64,000 nucleotides of DNA, taken from the NCBI GenBank assembly GCA_902806595.1, contig CADCXC010000043.1:372001-436000 (forward strand). The letters are read 5' to 3'. Source of the DNA: Pyrenopolyporus hunteri (lineage: Eukaryota > Ascomycota > Sordariomycetes > Xylariales > Hypoxylaceae). The notes beneath the pieces are model-generated. The model ran no database searches, had not been told where the DNA came from, and saw only the letters and a list, made by a program, of their open reading frames with translations. Below, one piece after another: positions 1-14,424 of this stretch. The translations under genes were made by a program, and so were the position numbers. Within the stretch, counting starts at the first letter, position 1, and the number at the start of each line of letters is the position of its first letter.

Positions 1-3000
1 TTTAACGTATTTTATATTATTTTTTATTAAATATTTTTATAATTATAATTTTAATAATTAATATATCGTATAATATTTATTTTAATTTTTTTAAAAAAAA
101 ATTAAAGGTTTATTTATATATATATTAAATAGGTTAATTATAATAATATTTATATAATTAATATAATTTTATAACTTTTATAATTATATAAAAAACCGTT
201 TAAATCGTTTATTTTTATATAATTAATTTATTTATTTTTATTTACGATATCGTTATATTTTTATTAATTTTACGTTTTAAACGTATATTAACGAAAAATA
301 ATTAACGTATCGATTATATTAAATTATTTTCGATAATAAATCGATGACGTAATCGTTAATTAAAATTTATATTTATTTATAATATATTATTAATACATTA
401 TTAAAAAATATTTTTATTTTATATATTTAAATTTATAATTTTTTACGTATTAATAAATAACGATATAATTAATATATAAATAAACGCGGTTTATAAAAAG
501 TATATATAATTATTTTCGTATTTATAAATCGAAATACGAATTTAATAAACGATACGTATATTTATTATTATTATAACGATAAAAGTTTACGTTATTTATT
601 TATAAGTTTATATATTTAAAAAAAAAATTTAAAACGATTATATTAATAATATATAATAATGTTAACTTTAATATTAACTTTAATTTTTACCTTAAACTTT
701 ATATTTATATTAACGAATTTTATAACTTTTTTTATCGATTAAAAAATATATAATTATAAAAAAAAATATAAAAAATAATATAAATATATAATAATTTTTA
801 AACGAATTAATATTCGAATAAATCTCGAAAATAAATTAACGATTTTACGTATATTAAAAAAAAAAAAAATAACGCGTTTAATATCGTTTATAAAAAAAAA
901 TAACGACGAAATCGTTAATAAAAAATAAAAAATTTTATTAAATAAAATAATAAAATTTATTTAAAATGTAATTATATAAATTTATATCGTATATATATTA
1001 TATAAAACGAAAAAATAATAATAAAAATATATTTAATTATTTTTAAATAATTTAATTATATAACATTTAAAATTTACTTTTTAATTTATATTTATTATAA
1101 TAAAAAATAATTAATTAATTTTTTTTTTATTTAAATAAAATTTAAATAAATTATAATATAACTTCGTATTAATCGTATTCGTAATAATATATCGCGTTTT
1201 AATTTTAACCGTACCGCGTACGTAAACGTTTATAAATTAAATAATATAAATTTTAAAATATATCATCGATTTATTTTCGTTAATTAATTTAATAAATTCG
1301 ATCGACGATTAATTAAATTTCCGTTTTTTACCTTATATATTAAATAAAAATAAATAATTAATATCGAAAATAATATAACGAGTCGAATTAATAAATATTT
1401 TAAAATAATTACCATTAATAAAATTTAATATAATAATAAAAACTTTCGTAATATTATTTAATAAAAATAATACTTCTTTAATTAATAATAAATTAAATTA
1501 ATTATATTCGATATTTTTTTATATTTTAAATAATTTTAATCGTAAATAGATGTTAAATTATTTTAATAAAATTATTTTTTCGATAATCGATATATTCGTA
1601 ATTTATTCGTTTCGTAATACGGTTAACTTTAATTTTTTCTTTTACATCGTTTATTTAATTATTTTATTAACATTTAAAAACGAAATATTATTATCGATAA
1701 AACTTTTAATAAAATTAATTAAATTTCTGATAAAATTAATAATAATACTCGAAGTTTTAAACGTTAAAAAAATAAAATTTCGTTTAAAAATATTAACGTT
1801 AAAATTACTTTAATTCGATATTAATAATAATTATAAAAATTTTAATTAAATTTATATTTATATTATAAATTTTAAATTTTAATAATAGTGTAAAATTTTA
1901 ACGCATTTTTACGATTTTTTTTAATAATAAATTAAATAATTTTAAAAGTTATTTTTATTACAATTTTATTAATAAAATTAAATTATAATCGACTTAAAAA
2001 TTAATAATTATATTAAACGTAAAAATTTAATTTAATAAAAAATTTTAATTAAACGGGTAAATATAATTTAACGAAAAAAAATAATTAAATAAAAACGAAA
2101 TTATTTAACTTAAAAAAAAAATTAATTAAACAAAAAAATATTTTAATTCCTTTTATCGAAAAATAAATTTACAAATATTCGAAATAACGTTTTAATCTTT
2201 TTTCATAAAATTAAAACTTCGTTTTTATATATAATTATATAAATTTTATATATTTTATTTTTAATTATATTCTTTACGAAATTTTAAAATATATTATTTT
2301 TATTAAATAAATTATTTATTATTATTTTTTTATAATCGGCGATATTTATTACTTTTATTTTAAATATTTACGTTATTTTAACGTATTAAACGAATTTTAT
2401 ATATTTAATATATTTATAAATTATACGTTTATTAATTTTATATAAATTTAAAACGTTTCGTTTTAATTATTATTATAACGTAATTTTATTCGAATATAAA
2501 AAAATCGAAATATTAATCGTTTTTAACGTAAATATTTATTAAATAACTTTAAATTTTATATCGATTAAATTCATAATTTTTTATTATTTCGATCGACATT
2601 AATTTTTTTTTTATTTTATTATTTTTATTAACATATATATAAAAATTACAAATATACGTATATATTTTAAAATAAACCATATTATAAATTCGATTATAAA
2701 TCGATCGAATTTTTTATAATTTAATATTTTTTTTATTACGTTAAATTTTAAATTTATTTAAATAAAAACCATCCTAAAACCATATCCGATAAACAACTTA
2801 TATTTTAATTACTTTTTTTTAATTATATTAATCTTCGATTATAAACTTTAAAACGACGTATTTAAAAATAATTTACGCGATAATAAAATACTTTAATCGT
2901 AAAATATAACGTTTAAATTATTAAATTACGTAATAAATAAATTATTTTATAAAATAAAAAATACTTCGTTAAAAAATATCGTAATCACATTATTAAATTA

Positions 3001-6000
3001 AATATTAAACGAAGTAATTAAATTTTCGCGCGAAAATTAATAATTATTTATAAAATTAATAACTAAAAAATAATAAAATTTATAATAAAAATAATAAATT
3101 TTATAATTCGTTTCGAAATAAAATTTAAAAATTATCTTATATATTATTATATAATTAAAATTATTTTCGTAAAATTCGAAATATATAACGTTTTTTAACG
3201 TTATTAAAAAATAAATAATAATATATAATATAAAGTAATAATAAAATAAAAATTAAAATAAATAAAAAAACGATTTTTTTTAATATTTAATTTATTAAAT
3301 TTATAAAAAAAATATCGAAATTATAACTTTTCGATAAATACATAAATAATATAATTAATAATTATAAAAATTAAAACATATATTTTATTTTTTATATATA
3401 TAAAATCGTTATTTTACACGTTTTTATAAGTTAAATTAAAAAATAATTCGCGTTAATTAATTAATTTTATATTAAAATTCACCGGTTTCGATTATAACAT
3501 TAAAATAAAAACGCATTATAAAAACTTTACATTAAAAATAATAAATAAATATTTACGAAAAAAATATATAAATTTACCGAGTATTTAATAATTTAATTAT
3601 ATTTAAATATATTTTAATATCGTAATTAAATGTAAACTTATTCGAAAAAATTAATAAAAAAAATTAAAATATTATTATATATATTAATAAATTAATTTTA
3701 TAAGATATAATAATATAAATTAAACGTAATTTTATAATTTAAAAAAAATTTAAATTTTCTTTTTTATTATAACGTTAAATATATAATTAATTAATTAAAT
3801 ATATTTAAATATAATAATAAAATTATAATAATAAAATCGTAAAATTATTTATAAATAAATGTATTTTAATATATATATATATAATAAATAAAAAATACGT
3901 AAATTTTATTTATAATTATATTAATAATATTTATATAATTTAAAAAAAAAGTTTAAAAATTTATATATTATTATTTATATAATTTTATTTAAATATATAT
4001 TAAATTTTATATAGTTATTTTTTTATTACGATATTATTTATAAAAATAATTATAAATTAACGAAATATTTCGATAAATTAATATAATAATCGATTTACCA
4101 TATCGAAATTAAATTAATAAAATTTTATATATTACGTTTTTTATATATTAAATATATATTATAAAAAATTTTTACGAAAAAATAATATTTTATAAAAATT
4201 ATTATAAAATCGTTTATATTAAATATATTTTTAATAGATATATAAATCGACATATATTATTTTAAGTAATTATTAATAAATATTTATTATCGGTCGTTTT
4301 AAAAAGTTTTATATATTTTTAAAACCGGGGAATTTTTTTTACGTATTTCGATAAATGTTTTTTTTTTAATAATATCGAAAAACGTTATATATTTTAATTT
4401 TAACTTTAAATTTTTTATTAAAATAATAACGGTTCGAAAGTAAATACGTTTTATTAAAACCGACTTATTATTATAATTAAATTAAAATTTAAAATTTTAT
4501 TATATTATATATATATAAAAAGTTTTAATTTTAAAAAAAAATTAATTTTATATAATAATAAACGATAAATATTTTATATATACCTTATAAAATTTATATT
4601 ATATTTAATATAAATAATAATAATTATATTAATTAAATAAATCGATATTAATAATATAAAAACTCGTATTTTATAAATTTTAATATATTTATTTATTTAT
4701 AAAATTATTTATATTTTAATATAATATTAAAATCGTTTTAAATTATTATACGTTAATTTAAAACTTAAATAATTATTTAAAAAAATTAAATTATTCGATA
4801 ATATTTAATAAATAAAAATTTTTAAAACGAAATATTATAAAAGTTTCGAAAAAAATATAATATTATTATTAACCGGCGGTTTTTTTAATAATACCTTAAT
4901 AAATAAAATATTTATAAAAATAAATTAAATATAAATAACGTTAAAAAAGGAATTTTTAAACTTTTTAATATTAAATTTTTATATATTTAAATTATTAATT
5001 ATTTAAAATTTAAAAAACCTAAAATTAATTTATTTTTATAATTTTTATAACGTAAATTATAATAATAAAAAAAATGTTAATATAATTCGATATTTTATAT
5101 CGAAGAATTTATTTAATTTATATGTTATTTTTTTTACGAAAAAAATTTTCGCGATAATAAAATTTTATTTCGATTCGATTAATAAAATTTTAATATTAAT
5201 AAAACGTTTTTTATTTATATTAAAATCGAAAATAATATAAAAAAAAATTAATAATTTAATCGAACGGGTATATAATATATTTAAAATATATGAATTTTTT
5301 AAAAATTATAAATAAATTTTAAATACTTTCGAAAATTTAAAAAGAGATAATATTTTCGAACGCGTTCGTCGAAATATTTAACTTTTAATTATAAAAAATA
5401 TAATTTATATTATATATTAATAATTTTACTCGAAAATTATACGGTAATAAATTAATAATAGGTTAAATATAAAATAAAAAATACGTAAAAAATTTATAAT
5501 TTTAAAATTTAATTATATTTAATTTATAAATAAATATTATAAATTAAATTTTATTAAGTTTAAAATTTATACGTATATTAACGTATATTTTCGTAAAATA
5601 TTATAAATTAATATAAATAAGTATAATTTTTAATTTTTAAATATATTAAATTAAATTTTTTTTATTATTTTCGAGTTAAAAATTTAATTATAATATATAC
5701 GAACGAATTATAAAATCGAAATTTTTTTTATAATTTAAACGTAATTTTAATTAATTATAATTTAAAAATTATCGATAATTATATAAAATTTAGATAAAAT
5801 TAAAAAAATTAAAATATAAAGTTATTAAATTTCGAATTTATATAAATAAAAAACAAATAAATAAAATTAAAAAATCGAATAATAATGGTTATAATTATTA
5901 ATTAACGTAATTTTATATTAAATTATATATATTAAAAAATATAATTATTTTTATTTTTTTTTTTTTATAATTAATAATTTTAAAATTATTTCGATAAATT

Positions 6001-6154
6001 TTATAAAATTTAATTATTCGATAAAAAAAATTTAATTAATTAAATCGCGTTATATATTATATATAAAAATATAATAAAATAAAAAGTTATTAATTTTATA
6101 TATTAATAAAATAATTATTATATTAAATTTTAATTAAATAAAAATTATATTTAG

Positions 6155-6368
6155 TGGTTAATTAATTTATATATATATTATTTTATGGTACGTACTTTAA
6201 GAAGAAGAAGTATTTATGTATTTTCGTTTATATAAAAAAAACTTTTTTTATAATTTTTTTATTAATTATTTTTTCTTTTAAAAATAATTTATATAATATT
6301 AGTTTTATTTTATTATAATTATTTTTATTATTATTTTTTTATTTTATTTACGTATATATTTATTAACA
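6155..6368 (+). repeat. 5' LTR of the copia element
   Basis: Starts TGGTTAATTAATTT and ends TATTAACA. It aligns along its full length with 12,092-12,308. Runs such as aagaagaagaag near 6,200 keep their G residues, whereas the matching run in the 3' LTR is all A, so the two LTRs carry different mutation patterns. Confidence 0.85.
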
Positions 6369-9300
6369 TTAATTAATGTTATTAAAATTAATAATATAGA
6401 TTAATAAAGTTAAAAAAGTTATTATTATAATAATATAAAAAACTTTTATCGTAATAATATACGTAATAATAATATTTTTTTTTATACGATATTTTTTTAT
6501 TTATATTAAGATATCGTTTTATTATATTAAATTTTTTTAAATTTATAATATTTATTATATTATAAAAAGTTAAAAATTCGACTTAGATATAAACTCGTAA
6601 AAAAAAATTTAATTTTATTAAATAAGAAAATATAGATAAGTTTAAAGTTTTAATTAAATATATTTTTAATTTTATAATTATTTTCGTTTTTTTTAATAGG
6701 TATTTTAATTATATAACGATAAAATGGAAAAAAATAGATCCGTAAATTATTATTTTTTAATAAAAAGTAATGTAGGTTTTATTTATATTAATAGATTTAA
6801 AAATAACGGATAAAAATAAATTATACGTTCGTATAATTAAAGAAATTTTAAAGAAGTTTTAAAAGCGTTTTAAAGGTTTTATTTTAAGCGATTTTTAAAT
6901 TTTATTACGTTAATTACGATCGGTTTTAAAAATCGCGTTAATGTAAAAAAACATTTATATAAATAGAAGTAATATTAACGTTATCGAATTTTTATTAAAT
7001 TTTTTATCGTTACGCGAATTATTAAAATGAAATAATAATAAATTAATAAAAGTAAAATGAAAATAATTTAATGCGTTAATATAAAAAGTATTTATATATC
7101 GTATCGAAAAAAGTATAATTTATTCGAAATTATTTACATCGATATATATATACGTTATAATATAATAATAATTAAAGTTTTTCGTTTTTTAAACGTTTAA
7201 TTAATTAATCGGATACGAAAATTCGAATTCGATGATATTTATTATATCGATAAAATTATTATTAACATTATTTTAATAACGTTATAAATTATTTTCGTAG
7301 TATATGTATTTATTTTTTGTTGTTTTTAGTAATTTATTATTCGTATTTTACGTTTTACCGCTTTTTTTATCGTAATTTTTTATGATATAATTTTTTTAAT
7401 AATTAATATTTAAACTTTCGTTATTAATTTCGTTTAACTTTTAAAGTAATTAAAGTAATTTACGTAATTAATCGAAACTTTAAATATTTAATATATTTAT
7501 TTTTTTTACCCTCGTTTTATAAAAAGTAATTATATTTTTTTAAATTATTACGATTAATTAATATTTTATTATATCGATATACGTCGAATTAAAATATAAT
7601 TAACGATATATTTTTAGTTTTTAACGAGGAAAATAGTTTTAACTTTTATTATCGGAAAATGTTTATAAATTTTTCGAATCGTTATCGAATGGTTTATATA
7701 TAATATCGGCGGTTTTATTAAATGTTACGTTAAAAAAAAGAAATTATTATATCGGAAATTACGGTTTTTTTTTTAAACGGTTTTATAATTTTTATTAATT
7801 AAATCGACTTTAATATTTATATTCGTCGAAAATTAATAAAACGATATTTATTACGACATTTTTTTTATTCGAATTTTTAACGAAATGTGTTTTTTTATTA
7901 TTGTCGGTTATTTTAAAAAGGTTTAAAATAATGAAAATAATTATATCGGAGAATTTTATAACGTTTTAGAAGATAAATTTCGTTTTTTTTTAAATATATA
8001 TTATATAATTAAAATTCGTTAAATTTAATTTTATATTATATTTTTTATTATTTTTATTAAATAAACGGTTATTTATTTTTTATATAACGTATTTTATTAT
8101 TAATATTTCACGGATATATATTTAATTATAAAACGATATTTTAATACGAAATAGAATAAGGTTTAATATTATTATAATTAGATTTTAATTATTTTTTTTA
8201 ACATTAAAATTAAAAAAAAAAACGAAAAAAAAATCCGATTTTAAAATATTATAAATAATATTAAATAAATTAATGTTATATTAACGTACTTTTAAAAAAA
8301 ATTTTAAAAATAAGTAATAATTTATCGTAGTTACGTAACGCGTTATTTATAATATATTTTAATTATAATATATTTTATTTATTTCGTTATATTAATTCGA
8401 AAAATTAATTAATAAATTTTACGCGTTAATTAATATTTTTAAAAATATTAAAAAAACGTATTAATTTATAATTAACGACGATAACGATAAAAACTTCGAT
8501 TAATTTTATATTAAATAAAAATATTACCGTAATAATAAAAGCGGTTAATATTAATCGAAAAAAACGACTTAAATTTAAAAACGTTATTATTAAATATATA
8601 AAAAAAAAAATGTTAATTTATTAAATATTTCGAGAACGAGTAAAAAAAAATTAAAAAACGTTAACGAATTTAAAAGGTTAAAAATAAAAGTAAATATATT
8701 ACGTTTTTAACGAATTATAAAAATATTAAATAAAAAAATTCGAAATTAAAAAACGACGATTAAAACGTCACCGTTTTCGAAACGAAAAAAATCGACTTTT
8801 AATATTAATTAATTACGACATATTTAATAAATTAAATATATTAATATCGAATCGTTTTTCGTTACCTTTTTATCGATAAATTAAAAAATAATATTACATT
8901 TATTTTAAATCGATACATTAAAAATATTTTTTAAGGTATTATTTTTAATATCGACGTAATTAAAATATTTATTATAGGGAAAAATTAATGTTAAATTTTT
9001 ATAAAAAATTTTTTCGATCGAAATTTTAAAATAAATAATAGTCGAGTTGATAAAATTAACATTAAATTCGAAGACGAACTTTTAATTAAATTATTAAAAA
9101 CGATTACGATTAACGTTTCGTTCGAATTAATCGATTTTTATATTATAAATTTAAATACCTCGTTTTTTATATATTTAAAAAATATAAATCGATTAAACGT
9201 TTATTTAAATAACGTTATAAATTAATTAATCGAAAAAAATAACATTATTATTATCGTTATTTATAAATAAAAATATTTATAGTTTTATTTCGATAATATA

Positions 9301-9795
9301 ACTTTTTTTACGAAATTCGAATTACGTCGTATTTATATTCGATTTAGTTATTTTTTTATAATTAAATTATATATTTTTTTAGATAAAATAAATTATAACG
9401 TTAATATTAAAAATATTAAAAAAATTAATAAATTTTATTATTATTATTAAATTAAAAATAAAATTTTTTAAAGATTTAAATTTAATTTAAAAAACTTTAA
9501 CATTAATTTTAATTATAAAGTTATTATTAATATTATATACTTAAATAAACGTCCCGTTTTATATATAATTAACGCTATTATAAAATTTTAAATTATTCGA
9601 TTTATAAAAATCATTTTTATTAAAAAAACTTAAAATATATTAAAATAATATTAAATTAATATTTATTTCGAACCTTCGAATATTATTATATATAATATCG
9701 ATATAAATTTCGATAGTATCGAGTTTCGAAATAAAACTCGTATTATTAAAATTATTTATTATTAAATATTCGTCGAAATATATTAATTAATTAAT

Positions 9796-12000
9796 AAAGT
9801 AAAAAAATATTACGATTTTATTCGTAAAGTGTACGAAATTATTATCGATAAATTTTAAAGTTTAAATTTACGTATAATTTATTTATAAATAATTATTAAA
9901 GTAATTAACGATATAATTAATTTTAATAATTTCGTATTTATACTTTTTATATTCGACGTTTACCTTAAAATTAATATAAATTTATTCCTTATTTTCGTAT
10001 AAATTTAAAAAATATAAATCGTTTAAAAAATAATAACGAAAATTAAAAAAATTAAAATATAACGTTCCGTAAAAAATACTTTAAATATACGTAATAATTT
10101 TAATATATAAAAAATTCTTTTTATATTACTTTTTATTAATAACGAAATATTTATTTATAAAAAAAAAAAAAAATAAAAAAGCCTTTATAAAATTATTATA
10201 ATGTTAGATAAAAACGTTACCGTCGTTTTTAATATTTTAAACGAAATATTTACGTTTAAAAATTTTTATATTAAATTATATATTTAATTAAAAAAAACTT
10301 TATATTAATTAAAAAACTTAAAATTAAATTATTCGCGTTAATTTTTAACTTCGATAATTATTAAATTATTTCGAAAAAAAATTTTATATATGTTAACGAT
10401 TTTTTTTATATCGTTAAACTATATATTATTAATAAAAAATAAAAAAATCTTACTTTCGTTATTAAATTACGAGCGAATAAAAAAATTATTATATAAAAAA
10501 AACTTTACGAAATATCGAATATAAAAAAATTTAACGTTTTATTCGAAAAAAATATCTTACGCCTAAAGGTTTACGATATAATTATATATTAAAACGTTAC
10601 GATTTTTAAGTTACGAATAATCCGTAAAATTAAGGGTAAAAATACCGTTACACCTTACGAAAAATTTCGTTTAATAATTTAAAGTTATAATAATTTCGAT
10701 AAAAAATATATTATAATATACGTACTTATTATTTAAAAAATTAATTAACGTATTATATTAATTTTAACGTTTATATTACATCGAAAAAAAATAAAAATTA
10801 TAATTTAAAACATTATAATAATTTATATTTAATTTAAAACATCGATATAAAAAATTATTTTTATATATTTATTAATAAAATTTAAAAATAAATACTTTAA
10901 AAAAATATTATTATAAATGATTAAACTTTTATATAATTTCGTAAAGTTAAATATTTATTAGTTTAAAATTTATTTACGTTATTATTAATAAAAATTATAA
11001 ATAAAATTATTAATTTTCGATTTTTATTTATTTATAACGGATTCGAATTTGTTTAGATTTATTAACTTTTAAACGAATAATATTTTTAACGTCGATATTA
11101 CGAATTTTTTTATAATTAAAATAAAGTTTTTAATAAAGTTAAAATTAAAACGTATTTTTAAAAAATTATAAATTTCGAAACTAAAAATTTTAATAATTTA
11201 CGTATTATAATTTACGATAAAAATTTTAACGTAACGATTACGTAAAAAGGTTAAATTAAAAAGTTTAAATTATTAAACATTAAAACCTTCGATATAATTA
11301 AAAAATTTATAAAATAACGAATTCGAAGTATATATATCGCTTTTATATATTAATTTAAAATAATTTTCGATTATTTTACGGCGGTTTAATACTTCGAATT
11401 CGAACTTAAAAAAATTAAAACTTTTAACGTTAAAATTAAATAATAAATAAATAATTAAATACGTAAACTTCGTTATATCGAATTAAACTTTTAAAATTTA
11501 CGTTTTTATATTTTTATCGATAAATTTTTCGTAAATAATAAAAATTTAAATTCGTAAATTAAATACGTTATTATTTTAAGTAATAAAAAACCCATTAATC
11601 GAAATAATAAAATACGAATTAATGGTAACGTTATTTATTAATTATTTATTAAATGTAAACGAATTATTCGTAACGTATTTATTAATAAAATTTATAAAAT
11701 AATTTAAAATTTTAACGTCGATTACGTTATTTATTATACGATTAATATTATTTTAAAACGTTTTTTATTTTTTAAAGTTTTTTTCGTTTTATATATCGAT
11801 TTTTTATTACTATATTAATGTTTAATATAAATGGAAAGTATTAACGAAAAAAAGTTAATAATTAACTTAATAACGTTAAAGTAATTTTATAAAAACCGAG
11901 AAATTAATAATATTCGATAAATTTATAAATCGTATAACCCCGTAAACGCGATAATAAAAACGTCCTTTAATGAAATTATATAAAACCTAATAAAAAAAAA
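9796..12000 (+). pseudogene. Decayed copia pol (integrase end, RT, RNase H)
   Basis: Read on the plus strand, with TAA/TAG accepted as former Gln codons, the region gives pol-like fragments. Near 9,800-10,290 there is an integrase C-terminal segment ending FNILNEIFTFKNFYIKLY. Near 10,600 comes an RT entry segment containing KIKGKNTVTPYEKFRLII followed by a stop and SY. Near 11,500-11,580 there is an RNase H-like stretch FIDKFFVNNKNLNSQIKYVI, and near 11,850-11,960 a further segment with EKKLIINLITLK and NPVNAITK. These match my memory of fungal copia polyproteins in order and spacing. Dozens of stops make it non-functional. The upstream gag and protease part (6,400-9,700) could not be recognised. 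Confidence 0.75.
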
Positions 12001-12091
12001 TTAAATTAATTTAAAATTAAAAAAATAAGTGAAACGAAAAACTTAATTAATAATTCGTAATTAATTAATTACGAAAAAAAAATAAAGTAAA

Positions 12092-12308
12092 TGGTAATTA
12101 ATTAACTTATATACGTATTATTTTATAATACGTATTTTAAAAAAAAAAAATATTTATATATTTTCGTTTATATAAAAAAAACTTTTTTTACGGTTTTTTT
12201 ATTAATTATTTTTTTTTTTAAAAATAATTTATATAATATTAGTTTTATTTTATCGTAATTATTTTTATTATTATTTTTTTATTTTATTTACGTACGTATC
12301 TATTAATA
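12092..12308 (+). repeat. 3' LTR of the copia element
   Basis: Starts TGGTAATTAATTAA and ends near TATTAATA. It aligns with 6,155-6,368 including the shared stretch ataatttatataatattagt. More of its G residues have become A than in the 5' copy. A purine-rich run (gaaaaaaaaataaagtaaa) precedes it. Confidence 0.85.
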
Positions 12309-14064
12309 ATATTATTATCGATTATATAAATATAATATAATTAAATTTAAAAAAAATTAATATAAAAAATTACGTTATAAATTTAAAATATGATTTTAAA
12401 TTAATATAATTAATATAAAAAATAAAAAAATTATTAATTAAATATAATTTTAATAGTTTTTTAATATTAAAATCGTAACGATTATATAATAAATAATTTA
12501 TAATTTATTTATTAAAGTTTATTAATAATGTAATATATTTTTATATATAAAATTATATAATTTTAAAAAAATATTTCGAATAATATATAATTAAAAATCG
12601 AAAATTAAAGTTAAAATTTAATAAAATTTTAAATAACGAATTTTTATAATATAAATAATAATTAAAATTATATAAAAAAAATATAAATATTATTTAAACG
12701 AATATATTTAAAAACGAAGATATAAACGTAATATAATTTAATATAAATATTTATAAAATTTAATAAAAAATATATTAATTAATATTTAATTATTTTAAAA
12801 TAAATTATATAAAAATAATTTAAAAGATTTTTTTTACGAAAAATATAATTATTTTATATTAAAAAAATATAAAAAATAAAAAAATAAAGTTTTATTTAAA
12901 AAATATAAAAATATAATATTTATATAATTATATATATCGAAGTAAATATAATAATAAAATTAATAAAAATTATAAATATTATAAAATTATAATAAAAAAT
13001 TATAAAAAATATCGTAAAAAAAGTCGTAAAAAAAGTTATAAAATAAAGTTATAATATTAAATTATAAAAAAAATTATAAGAAAAAATTATAATTATTTTA
13101 TTATAAATATATATTAAATATTTTAATTAATAATTAATATATATATTTAAATTAAAAATTAAAAGTAATTAAATAATTTATATAAAAATATAATTATTTT
13201 TTTTATTATATAATTAATTTTATTATAATAATAAAAAATATAATAAAGGATTTTAATAAAAAATTATATTATATTTTATTAAAATTATAATTAAAAATAT
13301 TTCGATAAAAATACGTTATTTAATATTTTATATAAATTTACGATAAAAAAATTAAAATTAATAATAATTTAGTTTTATGTTTATTAATTAAATATATATT
13401 AATTTAATATTTAATTAAATGTTTTTTATATAATAGTTATTAATATTTTATAAATATATATATATTTATATATATAAAAAATCGTTTAATATATATAAAT
13501 ACGTACATATATATTATTTTAAAAATTTAAATAAAAAGTTTAATAATTGTTTTATTATTTTAATTATAATTTTATATATTTATTTTAAATATTTAAATAT
13601 ATATAAAACGAAATAATAAAATTATATTTAAGTTTATTATCGATTATTTAATTTTATTTAAAAAAATTTTAAGATATATTTTAATTTTTTTTTTAAATAA
13701 AAAAAAATTTAATTACGTAAAAATTTACGAGTTATATTTTTTACGTTATATAAATTATATATTACGTTAATAAATTACGCGTACGTTACGTTAAACGGTT
13801 TATATTATACGTTTATTTAATTAATTAAATCGTTTTATTAAATATTATATTATTATATTTAAAATTATTCGCATTTTAATAAGCGATTTTATTAATTAAA
13901 TTAATTTAATTAAATAAATTAAATTAAATAAATTTATACGAAAAATTTAAATTATATAAATTTAATTATATAGATTTAATTTTAATTTAATATATAATTT
14001 TATTTAAAAAATTCGAATTAAATAAATTTAATTATATACATTTAATTATATAAATTTATATTAA

Positions 14065-14330
14065 ACGAATAAAAAATCGTTAATTAATAATTGAAAAATT
14101 ATTATATAATCGTATAATAAAAAATATAAAAATAAATAAAATTAATTAAATTATATATATATAAAAGTTATAAATAAATTAATTTTATATTAATTAATAT
14201 TTATATTATTTTTAAAAATTTATATTTTAAATATTCGTTACGTAAAATAATAAAACATTTAATAAAAATATATTTATTATTATTATTATTATAATAAATA
14301 TTTTAATATAAAATTATATTATTATAATTT
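14065..14330 (+). repeat. Long repeat, copy A (direct orientation)
   Basis: Begins in the stretch aaaaaatcgttaattaata and runs through aaatatatttattattatta. It aligns over about 265 bp with 17,280-17,560 in the same orientation and with 18,035-18,320 in the opposite orientation, with differences that are mostly C/T and G/A. Copies A and C are inverted and 4.2 kb apart, so they could be terminal inverted repeats of a DNA transposon. Confidence 0.75.
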
Positions 14331-14424
14331 AATTATATAAATTTAATTTTAATTCGATATATTTTTCGTAATATTTTTCGAAAAATTTTTCGAATTATAT
14401 ATTTAAAATTAAATATAAAAAATT

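Larger units (their letters stand above)
6155..12308 (+). mobile_element. Dead Ty1/copia LTR retrotransposon, RIP-mutated
   Basis: Two long direct repeats of about 215 bp sit 5.9 kb apart and both begin TG. The first ends in CA; in the second the CA has become TA, as RIP would do. A purine-rich tract lies directly before the second repeat, where a polypurine tract belongs. The internal plus strand still translates, with many stops, into fragments like the pol of fungal Ty1/copia elements: an integrase C-terminal part near 9,800-10,290, the start of reverse transcriptase near 10,595-10,715, and RNase H near 11,330-11,990. The domain order integrase, RT, RNase H is the copia order. About 6.15 kb is a usual copia length. 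No target-site duplication could be read, probably because of mutation. The element cannot encode functional proteins. Confidence 0.85.

Noticed and set aside
1..60. Left edge as a telomere
   Set aside because: No TTAGGG or CCCTAA repeats.
1550..1813. 87-codon frame in the RIP block
   Set aside because: Low-complexity Ile/Leu/Lys/Phe translation of A/T DNA with no family resemblance.
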